64,000 nt of DNA from NCBI RefSeq assembly GCF_019879105.1, contig NZ_CP082249.1, forward strand, positions 3,472,001 to 3,536,000, written 5' to 3'. The first letter of the stretch is position 1, and every line of letters starts with the position of its first letter. The notes under the pieces are model-generated. The model saw only the letters and a program-made list of their open reading frames with translations. It was not told the DNA's origin and made no database searches. Shown one piece after another: positions 8,359 to 17,542 of the stretch. Position numbers and translations under genes: made by a program. Source of the stretch: Natrinema sp. SYSU A 869 (GTDB taxonomy: Archaea > Halobacteriota > Halobacteria > Halobacteriales > Natrialbaceae).

Positions 8359-10893
8359 TTACGAAATCGACGCGGGCGGTCGGCGCTCGTCCCCCGGTTC
8401 GCCGTCCGCATCGGAGACCCGTGTCTGCGCGGCGACGCTGTCATCGCCGAGCAGTGCGTCGATCACGTCTGTTGCCGCGGGCGCGTACAGCGGTCGGTTG
8501 TCGTTCCCACAGCGATCGCTCATGAGACAGGCCGGACAGCCCTCGTCGCGCCCGCACGCACAGTCGGTCATGAGCTCTCGAGCCCGGCGGGCGACCGCCT
8601 CGTACTCCTCGTAGATGCGCCGAGAAAAGCCCAGTCCGCCCTCAACGCCGTCGTAGATGAACCAGCCGCTCCGCTCGGGCATGTCTGGCAGCCGGTTGGT
8701 CGCGAGCCCGCCGAGGTCGGTCGCGTCGACGGTCAACTCGAGGGGTGCGACAGCGATCATCGCGTGCTCGATGGCGTGGATCCCGCCGAGATAGCCGTGG
8801 AGCCGCGGCGGCAGGTCCTCGCACTCGTCGTTGTGATAGTCGCTGTGTGCGGTCGTCACCGCGCGTTCCACGTCGTTGGGCACTTCCGCCCAACACAGTT
8901 GGGTGCGCATCTCGAGCGGCGGGACGCCGGTCTCGAGGCCGACCGCGCGAACGTCGCCCGAGCCGATCTCCCGTTTCATGAACGTGTTGTGATGGACCGT
9001 TACGGTGCCGTATCCCCAGTTGAGCCGGAACGGTCCGACGTCGCGGGACTCGCGGACCTCAGTATCGTAGATCGTCGTCCGGCGCTGGGATTGGGTGTAG
9101 TAGTCGACGTCGACCGGCTCGAGTGTGACGTAGGGTTGTGGTCGGTCCTCCCGCAGTTCGACGACCTCGTACTGATCGCCCCGGTACAGCACCGTTGCGC
9201 CCTCATGGTAGTCCCGATATGCGCGTGCGCGGCCGATCGGCTGATGATCGAACGAGTCCTCGCCGGCCAGCCGAACCTCGACGGAGTTTCCGCCCGAGGC
9301 GTAGAGATTGATCTCGTTTTGTGGCCGGTCGCGATGGGCGTAGGTGACGCCGCCGTCGATCGAGCCCTCGAAATCGCCTGTTCGTTTCCCGTACTCGACG
9401 GCGCGCTCGAGGCGATCGATCCCGCCGAACCGGGCCGCGTCTTCTCGACGTAACGGCAGTTCCTGGGTAGCACAGCGCAGGTGCTGTAGATAGACCGGGT
9501 TGTTCTCCAGGTCGACGACCGCGCTCTCGGCGTCCTCCTCGAGGATGTACTCCGGATGGCGGCAGATGTACTGATCGAGCGTCGAGTGGCTCGGAACGAA
9601 CACCGAGAGCGCATCGCGCTCATCGCGCCCCGAACGGCCGATTCGCTGCCAGAACGACTGTCTCGAGCCCGGATACCCCAGCAGGATGGTGCCGTCGATC
9701 CCGCCGACATCGATCCCGACCTCGAGCGCGCTGGTGGTCGCGACGCCGTCGAGTGCGCCGCTCTTGAGCCGATTCTCGGTTCCGCGCCGGGATTGCTTCC
9801 CGTGGCCCGCGTTGTACGCGGCGAGTTCGGCGGTGCCTCGGTAGGGCACGGTGGGGTTCTTGAGATACTTCCGTGCGCGCCCGACGGCTAGTTCGGTTTG
9901 CTTCCGCGAGTCACAGAACAGGAGCGACGGGACGCCGTGATAGCAGCAGTGGGCCCAGACCTCGGGCGCTTCGACGGTCGCGGGGCGTTTGCTCGGCGAC
10001 CATCCGGTGTCGGTCTCGTCTGCTCCGTCGCCGTATCCGCCATTGCCGTCGGCCGGCGGATCCCAGAAAACGAGGTGGCGGCGACCGCTGGGCGAGCCGT
10101 CCTCGTCGATCACCGTCGCCGGCTCGCCGGTCAGCGCCTGCGCGTGTTCGGCCGGATTACCGATTGTCGCGGTCGTCAGCACGTACTGGGGATCGCCACC
10201 GTACCAGTCGATCACGCGCTGGGCTCGCCGGAGGATCCAGGCCGCGTGCATCCCGCTGAGTCCCGTCCACGCGTGAGCCTCGTCGACCACGATTAGGTCG
10301 CAGTTCGCGTGGAACGCGGCCCAACGGTGGTGGCCCTCGAGGTACTGATTGAGCCCCGCGAAGTTCGTGATGACGACGTTCGCCTCCTCGCGGATGCGGG
10401 ACTTTTCCTGTCGTTTCGTATCGCCGTCGTAGACGCCGACCGTAACGTCCAGCCCAAGGTCGTCGAAGAGGTCGTTGAGTTCCCGCTCCTGGTCACGGCT
10501 GAGCGCCTTCGTCGGATAGACGAGCAACGCGCGCACGTCCGAGTTCTCCCGAAATCGCCGCGCGATATGGAGGCCGTAGACGTACGTCTTCCCGGAGGAG
10601 GTCGATGTCGCGACGCAGACGTTCTCGCCCTCAGCCAGGACCTCGAGCGCCGCGGCTTGGTGGCTCCACGGGTCGACGTCGAACTTCGCTGCGAGGTCTG
10701 GGGGGAGTACCTCGCGGGCCGGCACGTGGCTGGCTGGCTCAGCCGGCAGCGTGAACTGTTCGTGAAGCTGTCCATTGTACCGGGCCGAGGGATACGTCTC
10801 GCGCAGTTCGTCGCCGGTCAGCGCGAGGCCGTCCGCTCCGGTGTCATCCCCGTCCCCTCCATCGATCAGGTTCTCGGTGTCGTCAGTTGGCAT
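8359..10893 (-). CDS. DEAH-box helicase with C-terminal DUF1998 cysteine domain (MrfA/YprA-like)
   Basis: An 844-residue superfamily 2 helicase. Motif I is ATSTSSGKT (about residue 98), motif II is VVDEAHAW, motif III-like is TTATIGNP, and motif VI is QRIGRSGRD. The C-terminus carries the DUF1998 cysteine cluster CACGRDEGCPACLMSDRCG, as in Bacillus MrfA (YprA), a mitomycin-lesion repair helicase. The family unwinds DNA 3'-5', and the cysteines bind metal. The gene starts two bases after the stop of the upstream exonuclease gene, so the two are almost certainly co-transcribed as a repair module. The function is inferred from bacterial homologues. Confidence 0.85.
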   Translation of the reverse strand: MPTDDTENLIDGGDGDDTGADGLALTGDELRETYPSARYNGQLHEQFTLPAEPASHVPAREVLPPDLAAKFDVDPWSHQAAALEVLAEGENVCVATSTSSGKTYVYGLHIARRFRENSDVRALLVYPTKALSRDQERELNDLFDDLGLDVTVGVYDGDTKRQEKSRIREEANVVITNFAGLNQYLEGHHRWAAFHANCDLIVVDEAHAWTGLSGMHAAWILRRAQRVIDWYGGDPQYVLTTATIGNPAEHAQALTGEPATVIDEDGSPSGRRHLVFWDPPADGNGGYGDGADETDTGWSPSKRPATVEAPEVWAHCCYHGVPSLLFCDSRKQTELAVGRARKYLKNPTVPYRGTAELAAYNAGHGKQSRRGTENRLKSGALDGVATTSALEVGIDVGGIDGTILLGYPGSRQSFWQRIGRSGRDERDALSVFVPSHSTLDQYICRHPEYILEEDAESAVVDLENNPVYLQHLRCATQELPLRREDAARFGGIDRLERAVEYGKRTGDFEGSIDGGVTYAHRDRPQNEINLYASGGNSVEVRLAGEDSFDHQPIGRARAYRDYHEGATVLYRGDQYEVVELREDRPQPYVTLEPVDVDYYTQSQRRTTIYDTEVRESRDVGPFRLNWGYGTVTVHHNTFMKREIGSGDVRAVGLETGVPPLEMRTQLCWAEVPNDVERAVTTAHSDYHNDECEDLPPRLHGYLGGIHAIEHAMIAVAPLELTVDATDLGGLATNRLPDMPERSGWFIYDGVEGGLGFSRRIYEEYEAVARRARELMTDCACGRDEGCPACLMSDRCGNDNRPLYAPAATDVIDALLGDDSVAAQTRVSDADGEPGDERRPPASIS

Positions 10894-10895
10894 AG

Positions 10896-12398
10896 TTAAA
10901 AGTCGGCGAGGCCGGTCTGTGTCGTCGAATCGTTCGTCGTTCGGTCGCGTTCGCCAGCATCTTCCGCCGTCTCGATCGGGGCCGCTGAGATTGCGTCATA
11001 GACTGCAGCCAGTTCCCGGACGTCCGCCTCGCAGTACCGCCGGACGACGTCCCAATCGATCGCCGCGGCGGCCACAGCGTTGGCGTCCCCGCCCGCCTCC
11101 AAACGGGAGTCGCGCGAGTCCTCGAGCGTCCGCCGAATCCGCTCCGCGAGGGTCTTCCCGTCGAGAGCCGCCGTGGCACCCGACCGGTCACAGCCCAGCG
11201 CGTCGGCCACATCCTCGAGCCGGTTCGTTCGACCCGGGAGGACGGCGTTATCCCGTCGCACGGCCCAGTCGTAGGGATCGTACGTTGAGACGTTTTCACG
11301 CCAGAAGTCGTGGTACTCGGGCGCGTATCGGGCGACGAACCGCGCGATGTGTTCATAGTCGAACGAGTGGCCGTTCCATGCAACCAGCGACGGGCTATCG
11401 TACTCGGCGGCTAGCCATGAGACGAACTCGCGAATCACAGTGCCTGGCTCCTCGCGAGACGGGTCGGTGTCGACGAAGTCGACGTACTCGTCGCGATCCG
11501 GATCGTAGACGCCGATCAGCGGAATGACCGTCGGCTGTAGCCCGTCGGTTTCGATGTCCACGAACAGCGGCGTTGCCGCGTCAGGTGACGGTGGGACCGG
11601 CTCCACTGTCCGTCGAATCACGCGGGACTCAGCGAGCGCCCGTGCGCTGTGAACGATCTCTTGGGCTGTGGACGCACCGATCCCCGTAATCGAGCACAGG
11701 TCCGTCTCGGACGCCTCGGCGACGGCCGCACGCGTGTCGTATCCGTTGCTCCGAAGCCGCTCCGCCGTCGTCGGCCCGACGCCGGCCACCGCCTGCAGCC
11801 CGAACCGGTCGGCCGGGACCGACGAGACCGCGACCGAGCCCTGCGGGTCACAGGTGAGACAGGCCAGTTCGGCCGCTCCGGACCGCCGGAGCGGGGCGAC
11901 ACCGCGAACCGACAGCCCAACCGGGTCGTCGTCGACGGTCGCCTCCCAAACGTGATCGTAACTCGCCTCGAGCGCGCCGGTCAAAACGGTCGGCGATCCC
12001 CCTGCTTGAGCGGAGTATCGGATCAGGGGCTCGCGGCCGGCGAGGCTCGCCTCCAGCGTGACGGCGTCGGTTGTCGGTTCGATATCGTCACAGACGACGT
12101 ACTCAGCGGACAGCGCGTCGTTGGGAGCGTTCTCGAGCAGTGCCGCCGAACTTGCGAAGGCAAACGAGACGTCCGCGGCGGTCTCCGTTCGGACATCGGC
12201 AGGTCCGGCGGCGGAAACCACTGGTCCGTCGAACGCGCGACGGAGGCGACTCACGACGCGGACGTCCGACGACTCGCGAACGATGTAGACGAGGTCGGGC
12301 TTGAAGTAATCGCAGACGTCACGCAGCGCCGCGTCGCCACGGTTGGCGACGGCGTCACAGCGGAGCGCCAACAGTTCGGCACCGGCCTCCTCGGACAT
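10896..12398 (-). CDS. HhH plus RNase-H-fold (DnaQ-like) exonuclease, MrfB/YprB-like
   Basis: A 500-residue protein in three parts. The N-terminal region (about 1-200) resembles the nuclease-like part of TM0106-type proteins and has a CDPQG element. A helix-hairpin-helix pair follows (AVAGVGPTTAERLRSNGYDT and SITGIGASTAQEIV). A 3'-5' exonuclease domain shows Exo I DIETDG, Exo II WNGHSFDYEHI and Exo III YCEADVREL. Bacillus MrfB has the same nuclease core with TPR repeats instead of HhH. It is first in a two-gene operon with the DUF1998 helicase. A CTTATTG box about 30 bases upstream suggests leaderless translation. Confidence 0.82.
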   Translation of the reverse strand: MSEEAGAELLALRCDAVANRGDAALRDVCDYFKPDLVYIVRESSDVRVVSRLRRAFDGPVVSAAGPADVRTETAADVSFAFASSAALLENAPNDALSAEYVVCDDIEPTTDAVTLEASLAGREPLIRYSAQAGGSPTVLTGALEASYDHVWEATVDDDPVGLSVRGVAPLRRSGAAELACLTCDPQGSVAVSSVPADRFGLQAVAGVGPTTAERLRSNGYDTRAAVAEASETDLCSITGIGASTAQEIVHSARALAESRVIRRTVEPVPPSPDAATPLFVDIETDGLQPTVIPLIGVYDPDRDEYVDFVDTDPSREEPGTVIREFVSWLAAEYDSPSLVAWNGHSFDYEHIARFVARYAPEYHDFWRENVSTYDPYDWAVRRDNAVLPGRTNRLEDVADALGCDRSGATAALDGKTLAERIRRTLEDSRDSRLEAGGDANAVAAAAIDWDVVRRYCEADVRELAAVYDAISAAPIETAEDAGERDRTTNDSTTQTGLADF

Positions 12399-12466
12399 AG
12401 CAGAGGAATACGAGTGGGCGGCAATAAGGGTGTGGACGCTCGAGCGACGGCCACATCGATCGGCCG

Positions 12467-12817
12467 TCAGTCGGCGTCGACGGCGTTCGGAACGTGTGCT
12501 TCGAGGAAGTCAGTCACCGCGTCACCGCCTTGGAATCCCTCCGCCAGCCGCGCGGTCTCCGCTCCGTCCTCGAACAGGATCAGCGTCGGTACCGACCGAA
12601 TGTCGAACCGGTCGACGAGTTCGATGTCGTCGCCGGGATTGACCATTCCGATTGCAACGTCCGTCGCGCGTGCGACGTTACCAAGTACCGGTTCCATCGC
12701 CTGACACAGCGCACAGCCGCTGGTGTAAAACTCCACGAGCGCGACGTCGTGGCTCGCCACGAACTCGTCGAGTTCGTCGCCGGTCTCAAATCGGCTCGGT
12801 TTACTGGTTGCGGCCAT
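12467..12817 (-). CDS. thioredoxin-like protein
   Basis: A 116-residue thioredoxin fold: LVEFYTSGCALCQAM holds the active-site CxxC (CALC), and SVPTLILFEDG is the cis-proline loop. The active site differs from the classical CGPC, so it may be a specialised oxidoreductase. The internal start MAATSKPS is chosen because the 36 upstream residues are Ser/Pro-rich and not family-like. It lies 68 bases upstream of the exonuclease gene on the same strand. A separate promoter seems to precede that gene, so co-transcription is doubtful. Confidence 0.85.
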   Translation of the reverse strand: MAATSKPSRFETGDELDEFVASHDVALVEFYTSGCALCQAMEPVLGNVARATDVAIGMVNPGDDIELVDRFDIRSVPTLILFEDGAETARLAEGFQGGDAVTDFLEAHVPNAVDAD

Positions 12818-13031
12818 AGTCGTAGATACGTGTCCTCGGCGGAAACCACTGACGGACGTCGAGGAACTCGTGAGCGACGGTCTCGTCGGCGACTCGAGGG
12901 GCGGTGTCTCGTGAACATCCCGCATTTCCCGGTTCGGTTGACGTTGTCGCGTCGAAGATTCACCGGGCGTCTGTATTGTGTGAACTGATTACGGAGTGTG
13001 ACTTTATAGTTGGACCCTGTACCCACGCTCG

Positions 13032-13388
13032 ATGACTCGGCCCGCAACTGACCACGACGACGGTGCGCCGATCCGGCGGAAAGCGACGCTGTTCTGCTGG
13101 GAGTGCGACCACTCGAGCCCGGTTGACGGCGACTGGTTGGTGGAGTCTCGAGACCGGTACGTTGCGTACGTCTGCCCCTGTTGTGAAACCACGCTCACGA
13201 AGCGGCCGCGGTCGACCGAGCCGTCTTGCGAGCAAGCGACGGCCGGGCCGTTGGCGGCGTGGCAGCGAGCGATCGGTGCGTCGGCGACGGTCTGGCGGGC
13301 GAGCGTCGACGTCGGTCTCTCGAGTCTGGTCGCATTCGTCGGTGTCGGAGCGACCGCTGGTATTCGGAGGCGCTACGAAACGGGCTAA
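13032..13388 (+). CDS. zinc-ribbon protein, possibly DUF8106-like
   Basis: A 118-residue protein with a four-cysteine zinc ribbon: CWEC at about residue 22 and CPCC near residue 48, with SSPVDGDWLV between them. This arrangement is familiar from small halobacterial zinc-ribbon proteins. The C-terminal half adds a weakly hydrophobic helix (SLVAFVGVGATAG) and a basic end that might touch the membrane. A CTTTATAG box about 27 bases upstream indicates a leaderless mRNA. Function is unknown. Confidence 0.65.
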   Translation: MTRPATDHDDGAPIRRKATLFCWECDHSSPVDGDWLVESRDRYVAYVCPCCETTLTKRPRSTEPSCEQATAGPLAAWQRAIGASATVWRASVDVGLSSLVAFVGVGATAGIRRRYETG

Positions 13389-13620
13389 CCAATTCCTCGA
13401 GCAGCAGCTACAACGGTCCGCAATCGACAATCACCGACGGTAGTACGATAGCACATACACGACTATTCAATTTCTCCGTCAGTTTTTCATCTGATGTCAG
13501 CCATGCTCCGAATATATCATATTATAGCTTACGATTGGGCACTTTTTAGACTATTTGCGGATATTCGCCAACAACAGTAGAGTTTTAATAGTAGAATCCG
13601 TTGGATTACTCGAGCAGAAG

Positions 13621-14973
13621 ATGACGAACGGGAACCTAACCGCAGCGGAAGAGGAGGTACTGGACGAAATAGCGGAGGAAGACATCGACTTCCTTCGGCT
13701 GCAGTTTACCGACATTCTGGGGACGGTCAAGAACGTCTCCGTCCCGGCCCGGCAGGCCGAGAAGGCCTTCACCGAGGGGATCTACTTTGACGGTTCCTCG
13801 ATCGAAGGCTTCGTGCGCATTCAGGAATCGGATATGCGGCTCAAACCCGATCCCGACACGTTCGCGGTCCTCCCGTGGCAAAACCGTGAGGACGGCGCAT
13901 CGGCCCGCATGATCTGTGACGTCATCAACACCTCGACCGGTGAGCCCTTCGAGGGCGACCCGCGCCGCGTCCTCAAGGACGCCCTCGAGCGCGCCGACGA
14001 TCTCGGATATATGGTCAACGCTGCGCCCGAACCGGAGTTCTTCCTCTTCGAAGAGGACGAGGACGGCCGTGCGACGACGGAGACGGGGGATCACGGCGGC
14101 TACTTCGACCTCGCACCGAAAGATCTCGCGAGCGACGTCCGCCGGGACATCATCTACGGCCTCGAGGACATGGGCTTCGAGATCGAGGCGAGCCACCACG
14201 AGGTCGCCAAGGGCCAACACGAGATCAACTTCGAGTACGACGATGCCCTGACGACGGCTGACAACGTCGCGACCTTCCGCACCGTCGTCCGCGCGATCGC
14301 TGCCAAGCACGACCAGCATGCGACGTTCATGCCCAAACCGATCCCGCGCATCAACGGCTCCGGGATGCACACGCACCTCTCGCTATTCGAGGACGGCGAG
14401 AACGCCTTCCACGACGAGGACGATGAGTTCGACCTCTCCGAGACGGCTCACTCCTTCATCGCTGGGATCCTCAAGCACGCGCCGGCAATTACGGCGATCG
14501 CAAACCCGACGGTCAACAGCTACAAGCGGCTGGTGCCAGGCTACGAGGCACCGGTCTACGTCGCCTGGTCTGACCGCAACCGCTCGGCACTGATCCGCAA
14601 ACCGGCTGCTCGCGTCTCTGCGGCGTCGCGAGTCGAGTTGCGTTCGCCGGACCCGTCCTGTAACCCCTACCTCGCGCTTGCCGTCATGATCCACGCTGGG
14701 CTCGACGGCATCGAACGGGACCTCGAGTGTCCCGACCCGGTCCGGGAGAATATCTACGAGTTCGACGAGCAGAAACGCGACGAGTACGGTATCGACACGC
14801 TCCCGTCGAACCTTGGCGAGGCTGTCGAGGCCTTAGAGGACGACGAAGTCATCTACAACGCGCTCGGCGAACACGTCGCACCGAAATTCGTTGAGGCCAA
14901 GAGCCAGGAGTTCGAGGACTACCTCGTCGATGTCTCCCAGTGGGAGCTCGATCGCTACCTCGAGACGTTCTAA
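13621..14973 (+). CDS. glnA: glutamine synthetase
   Basis: A 450-residue type I glutamine synthetase that makes glutamine from glutamate, ammonia and ATP in the cytoplasm. Visible motifs are [17 protein letters not shown] (beta-grasp domain), EPEFFLFE (metal ligands), the ATP-binding [16 protein letters not shown] near residue 240, and [11 protein letters not shown]. Length is typical. The start MTNGNL is used because the upstream in-frame extension overlaps the promoter (GTTTTAATAG near 13583). A convergent small winged-helix gene follows. No regulatory operator is evident. Confidence 0.95.
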   Translation: MTNGNLTAAEEEVLDEIAEEDIDFLRLQFTDILGTVKNVSVPARQAEKAFTEGIYFDGSSIEGFVRIQESDMRLKPDPDTFAVLPWQNREDGASARMICDVINTSTGEPFEGDPRRVLKDALERADDLGYMVNAAPEPEFFLFEEDEDGRATTETGDHGGYFDLAPKDLASDVRRDIIYGLEDMGFEIEASHHEVAKGQHEINFEYDDALTTADNVATFRTVVRAIAAKHDQHATFMPKPIPRINGSGMHTHLSLFEDGENAFHDEDDEFDLSETAHSFIAGILKHAPAITAIANPTVNSYKRLVPGYEAPVYVAWSDRNRSALIRKPAARVSAASRVELRSPDPSCNPYLALAVMIHAGLDGIERDLECPDPVRENIYEFDEQKRDEYGIDTLPSNLGEAVEALEDDEVIYNALGEHVAPKFVEAKSQEFEDYLVDVSQWELDRYLETF

Positions 14974-15111
14974 CCGGTTGACTGCGACGACCGTTAGCCC
15001 GTCGGCGTTTTCTCCCGACGCCCGCAACGAAGTGACTCACTGCGAATCGATTCCATTTTCGACGACACGGCGAGAACAACGACTCGGCTCTCGTCGACGG
15101 CACCGTCTCGA

Positions 15112-15342
15112 TCAGTTCGCGACGTACCCCGACCCCGTCCGTTCGACGTAGCCAGCACTTGAAAGCGAATTCAACACGCTCAGAATGTTGATCTTCTTCA
15201 TCGCCAGTATCTCCCCCAGTTCGTCGACTGTTGCACCCTCAGCCACGTCGAGATAGATGTAGACGAGTTTCGCCTGAGCTGACTCGAGGCCATCGGGAAC
15301 CGGGTCGATCTGCATCGCGGGACGGTGCTGTTGTGAACCCAT
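15112..15342 (-). CDS. small winged-helix protein
   Basis: A 76-residue protein almost entirely made of a winged helix-turn-helix: AQAKLVYIYLDVAEGATVDELGEILAMKK, then INILSVLNSLSSAGYVERTG. It resembles single-domain MarR/TrmB-type halobacterial proteins. A perfect TTTATATA box lies about 30 bases upstream of the ATG, so the mRNA is leaderless. It is convergent with glnA. Without an effector domain it may work as a dimer or with a partner. Targets are unknown. Confidence 0.78.
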   Translation of the reverse strand: MGSQQHRPAMQIDPVPDGLESAQAKLVYIYLDVAEGATVDELGEILAMKKINILSVLNSLSSAGYVERTGSGYVAN

Positions 15343-15523
15343 TGTCGGCTATAGCCACCTCGCTCGTGTATATAAATCCACACGTAATTGGAATACCAAC
15401 AGATATTAGGACTCAATATGGAGCAAGCCAACAAACCACAAGGCCTCGAGCGAGGCACGTTCGAATGCCCGCTGTCGGTTCGGTACTGTGTGAAGCCAGT
15501 ATCGGAAATGAGGTGTGTTGTCC

Positions 15524-16843
15524 TCAATCGGCAGTTTTCGTGTGCCGTTCGCTGCTGCTGTGTGCACGAGCGTCGCCCGCGAAGAGGGAGAGATCGACTG
15601 CCTCCGCCATCCGTCGGTAGCCTGCGTCGTTCGGGTGGAGGTTGTCACCGCTGTCGTACTTCGGACACAACCGCCCGGGATCGTCCGGGTCACGGAGCGC
15701 CGTATCGAAGTCGATAACACCGTCGAACGCACCGCTGTTGCGGATATACTCGTTTACCCGCTGACGCTTCGCTTCGCCCTCGTCGTAGTAGTAAGCTGCG
15801 CCCTTAAACGGAGTAAGCGTCCCACCGATGAGACGGACGCCGTGACTGTGAGCACGTTCGATGAGCTGCTGGTACCCGTTGATGATCTCTTCGGCCGATA
15901 CGCTCCGATACTCACCGTTCTTCTCAAACCCGATGTCGTTGATTCCCTCAAGTACGATGACATCCGTCACGTCCGGTTGGGTGAGGACGTCCCGGTCGAA
16001 GCGGGAGAGCGCATTCACGCCGCAACACGCGGAGTCGTTGAGGACCCGATTGCCGGAGATACCCGCATTGAGAACGGACTTCCGGATATCCGTCCGGTCG
16101 TTGACGCGCTCGGCCAGGACGTCCGGGTATGTGGCGTTCGCGTCGACCGTCGAGTTGTGGCCGTCCGTGATGGAGTTTCCGAGACAGACGATGCTTCCCG
16201 TCGATCGGGGGGAAACGACCTCGACTCCTTCCAGGAAGAACCACTGGGCGTGTTCGGTGGTGAACGAATCGCCACTGGTTGCGTCCGTGCCGTCCCCGTC
16301 CGCCACGTAGGAGGTCTTGGTCGGGAGGGCGTGCCAAGTCGTCGGTCCGGTCGGTTCCGCCGCGTAGAGGCTGACGACCAGATCGCATCCCGGTTCGACA
16401 GTGAGATCGACCGAATCGCTCAGCACACGAGCACCGGCGGGAATCGTGACACCGGTGTCGCCACCGAACGCGAGCCGCCGGAGCGTTCCGGACTCCACGG
16501 CAGCGCTCCCGGTCGCTGCCCGGACACCGATGGTCGCCCGGTCGAACGTCACCGGGTCGTCACCGAAGGTGTTCGCGAGGCGGATACGCACACCGTCTCC
16601 GCCGACACTGGTGTGGGTCATCATCCGGATCGTTTGATCAGCGAACCCGTCCCGCGAGATTCCCTCCTCGACGGGTGCCTGTGGGCTCGCCGTCCACGTT
16701 CCGATGAACCTCGAGTCAGTCCGCTTCGATGATTTCGGACCATCGCGTCCCCCGTTGTTGAGCAATGCTACGCCGGAACCGCCGAGAGCTCCCGTTGACA
16801 GTACACCAACCGACTTCAGGACAGTGCGACGTGTTGACTTCAT
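15524..16843 (-). CDS. Tat-exported SGNH/GDSL hydrolase
   Basis: A 439-residue secreted enzyme. The N-terminus STRRTVLKSVGVLSTGALGG is a twin-arginine signal. About 170 residues of beta-rich sequence precede the SGNH domain, with block I GNSITDG (nucleophile Ser), block II GISGNRVL, block III EGINDIG and block V DNLHPNDAGY (Asp/His). This is a complete catalytic set for an esterase or lipase. The two-domain layout resembles actinobacterial GDSL lipases acting on polysaccharide or lipid esters, so bacterial origin is possible. It is monocistronic. The substrate is unknown. Confidence 0.88.
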   Translation of the reverse strand: MKSTRRTVLKSVGVLSTGALGGSGVALLNNGGRDGPKSSKRTDSRFIGTWTASPQAPVEEGISRDGFADQTIRMMTHTSVGGDGVRIRLANTFGDDPVTFDRATIGVRAATGSAAVESGTLRRLAFGGDTGVTIPAGARVLSDSVDLTVEPGCDLVVSLYAAEPTGPTTWHALPTKTSYVADGDGTDATSGDSFTTEHAQWFFLEGVEVVSPRSTGSIVCLGNSITDGHNSTVDANATYPDVLAERVNDRTDIRKSVLNAGISGNRVLNDSACCGVNALSRFDRDVLTQPDVTDVIVLEGINDIGFEKNGEYRSVSAEEIINGYQQLIERAHSHGVRLIGGTLTPFKGAAYYYDEGEAKRQRVNEYIRNSGAFDGVIDFDTALRDPDDPGRLCPKYDSGDNLHPNDAGYRRMAEAVDLSLFAGDARAHSSSERHTKTAD

Positions 16844-17130
16844 TGGCTGCAACCGCCGTTTTCCTTCTTTGTCCATTGTTAACAGGAAAATATCATTGAG
16901 ATTCGTTCGTCTCCAATCGAGAAACTGATATCGCAGAGAGCTGGGCTCCTATCCTTCGAATAGCGGTATTCACACCGAAGCGGGTCATGTAGCCTCTTGA
17001 TACACGGTGTCCGTGCTATTTTAGGCGATGATAGTAACTGTACTCTGTCCTCGGGCAAATTTCAAACTCGCTGACGGGCTATCGAGCGGAAAGACGATGT
17101 TTTACGGCCACTACACGACCACTGGAATAC

Positions 17131-17442
17131 ATGACCGCGGACGAGCAACCGACCGTGCCGACGGAACTGGACCGTGCAGGTCGCGAGGCAGTACGGGAGC
17201 TCGCGGAGCGAGAGCCGGCGACGCTCCGTGCGGTGAGTTCCTATCTCGAGGACCTGGCGGGGTGGAAAACACAGCACGACGACGAGACGGACGTCGAAGC
17301 GGACGACGGTGATCCGGACGCGTATCCCGACGGGGTCCCGGAGCGTGCGACGGTCTCGGTGACGGAAATCGGCGACACCGAATACACCTACTATCAGTGG
17401 CGCGAGGGCGACGAGATCAGATCGAGGACCGACCAGCGGTAA
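17131..17442 (+). CDS. conserved halobacterial protein of unknown function
   Basis: A 103-residue acidic protein. A helical N-terminal half (REAVRELAEREPATLRAVSS) is followed by an acidic linker and a compact end: VPERATVSVTEIGDTEYTYYQ, then WREGDEIRSR. The YYxW(R)EGD...S pattern recurs in small halobacterial and archaeal DUF proteins (DUF6788 is one possibility). It has no signal or membrane segment. A GTTTTACG box about 30 bases upstream suggests leaderless translation. It lies 100 bases before a BrkB gene on the same strand. Confidence 0.6.
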   Translation: MTADEQPTVPTELDRAGREAVRELAEREPATLRAVSSYLEDLAGWKTQHDDETDVEADDGDPDAYPDGVPERATVSVTEIGDTEYTYYQWREGDEIRSRTDQR

Positions 17443-17542
17443 CCGAACGCGGGGAATCACATGTCCCGTCGACGAGGCTACTCGGAACGGAACTGCCGGG
17501 AAATCGGGGACTTTTTTCCTCCCATTCTCGTCCGGATAACTG

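Noticed and set aside
15515-16732. 405-codon open frame opposite the SGNH hydrolase gene
   Set aside because: It mirrors the hydrolase codons; the protein lacks any domain, while the opposite strand has a Tat signal and full SGNH motifs.
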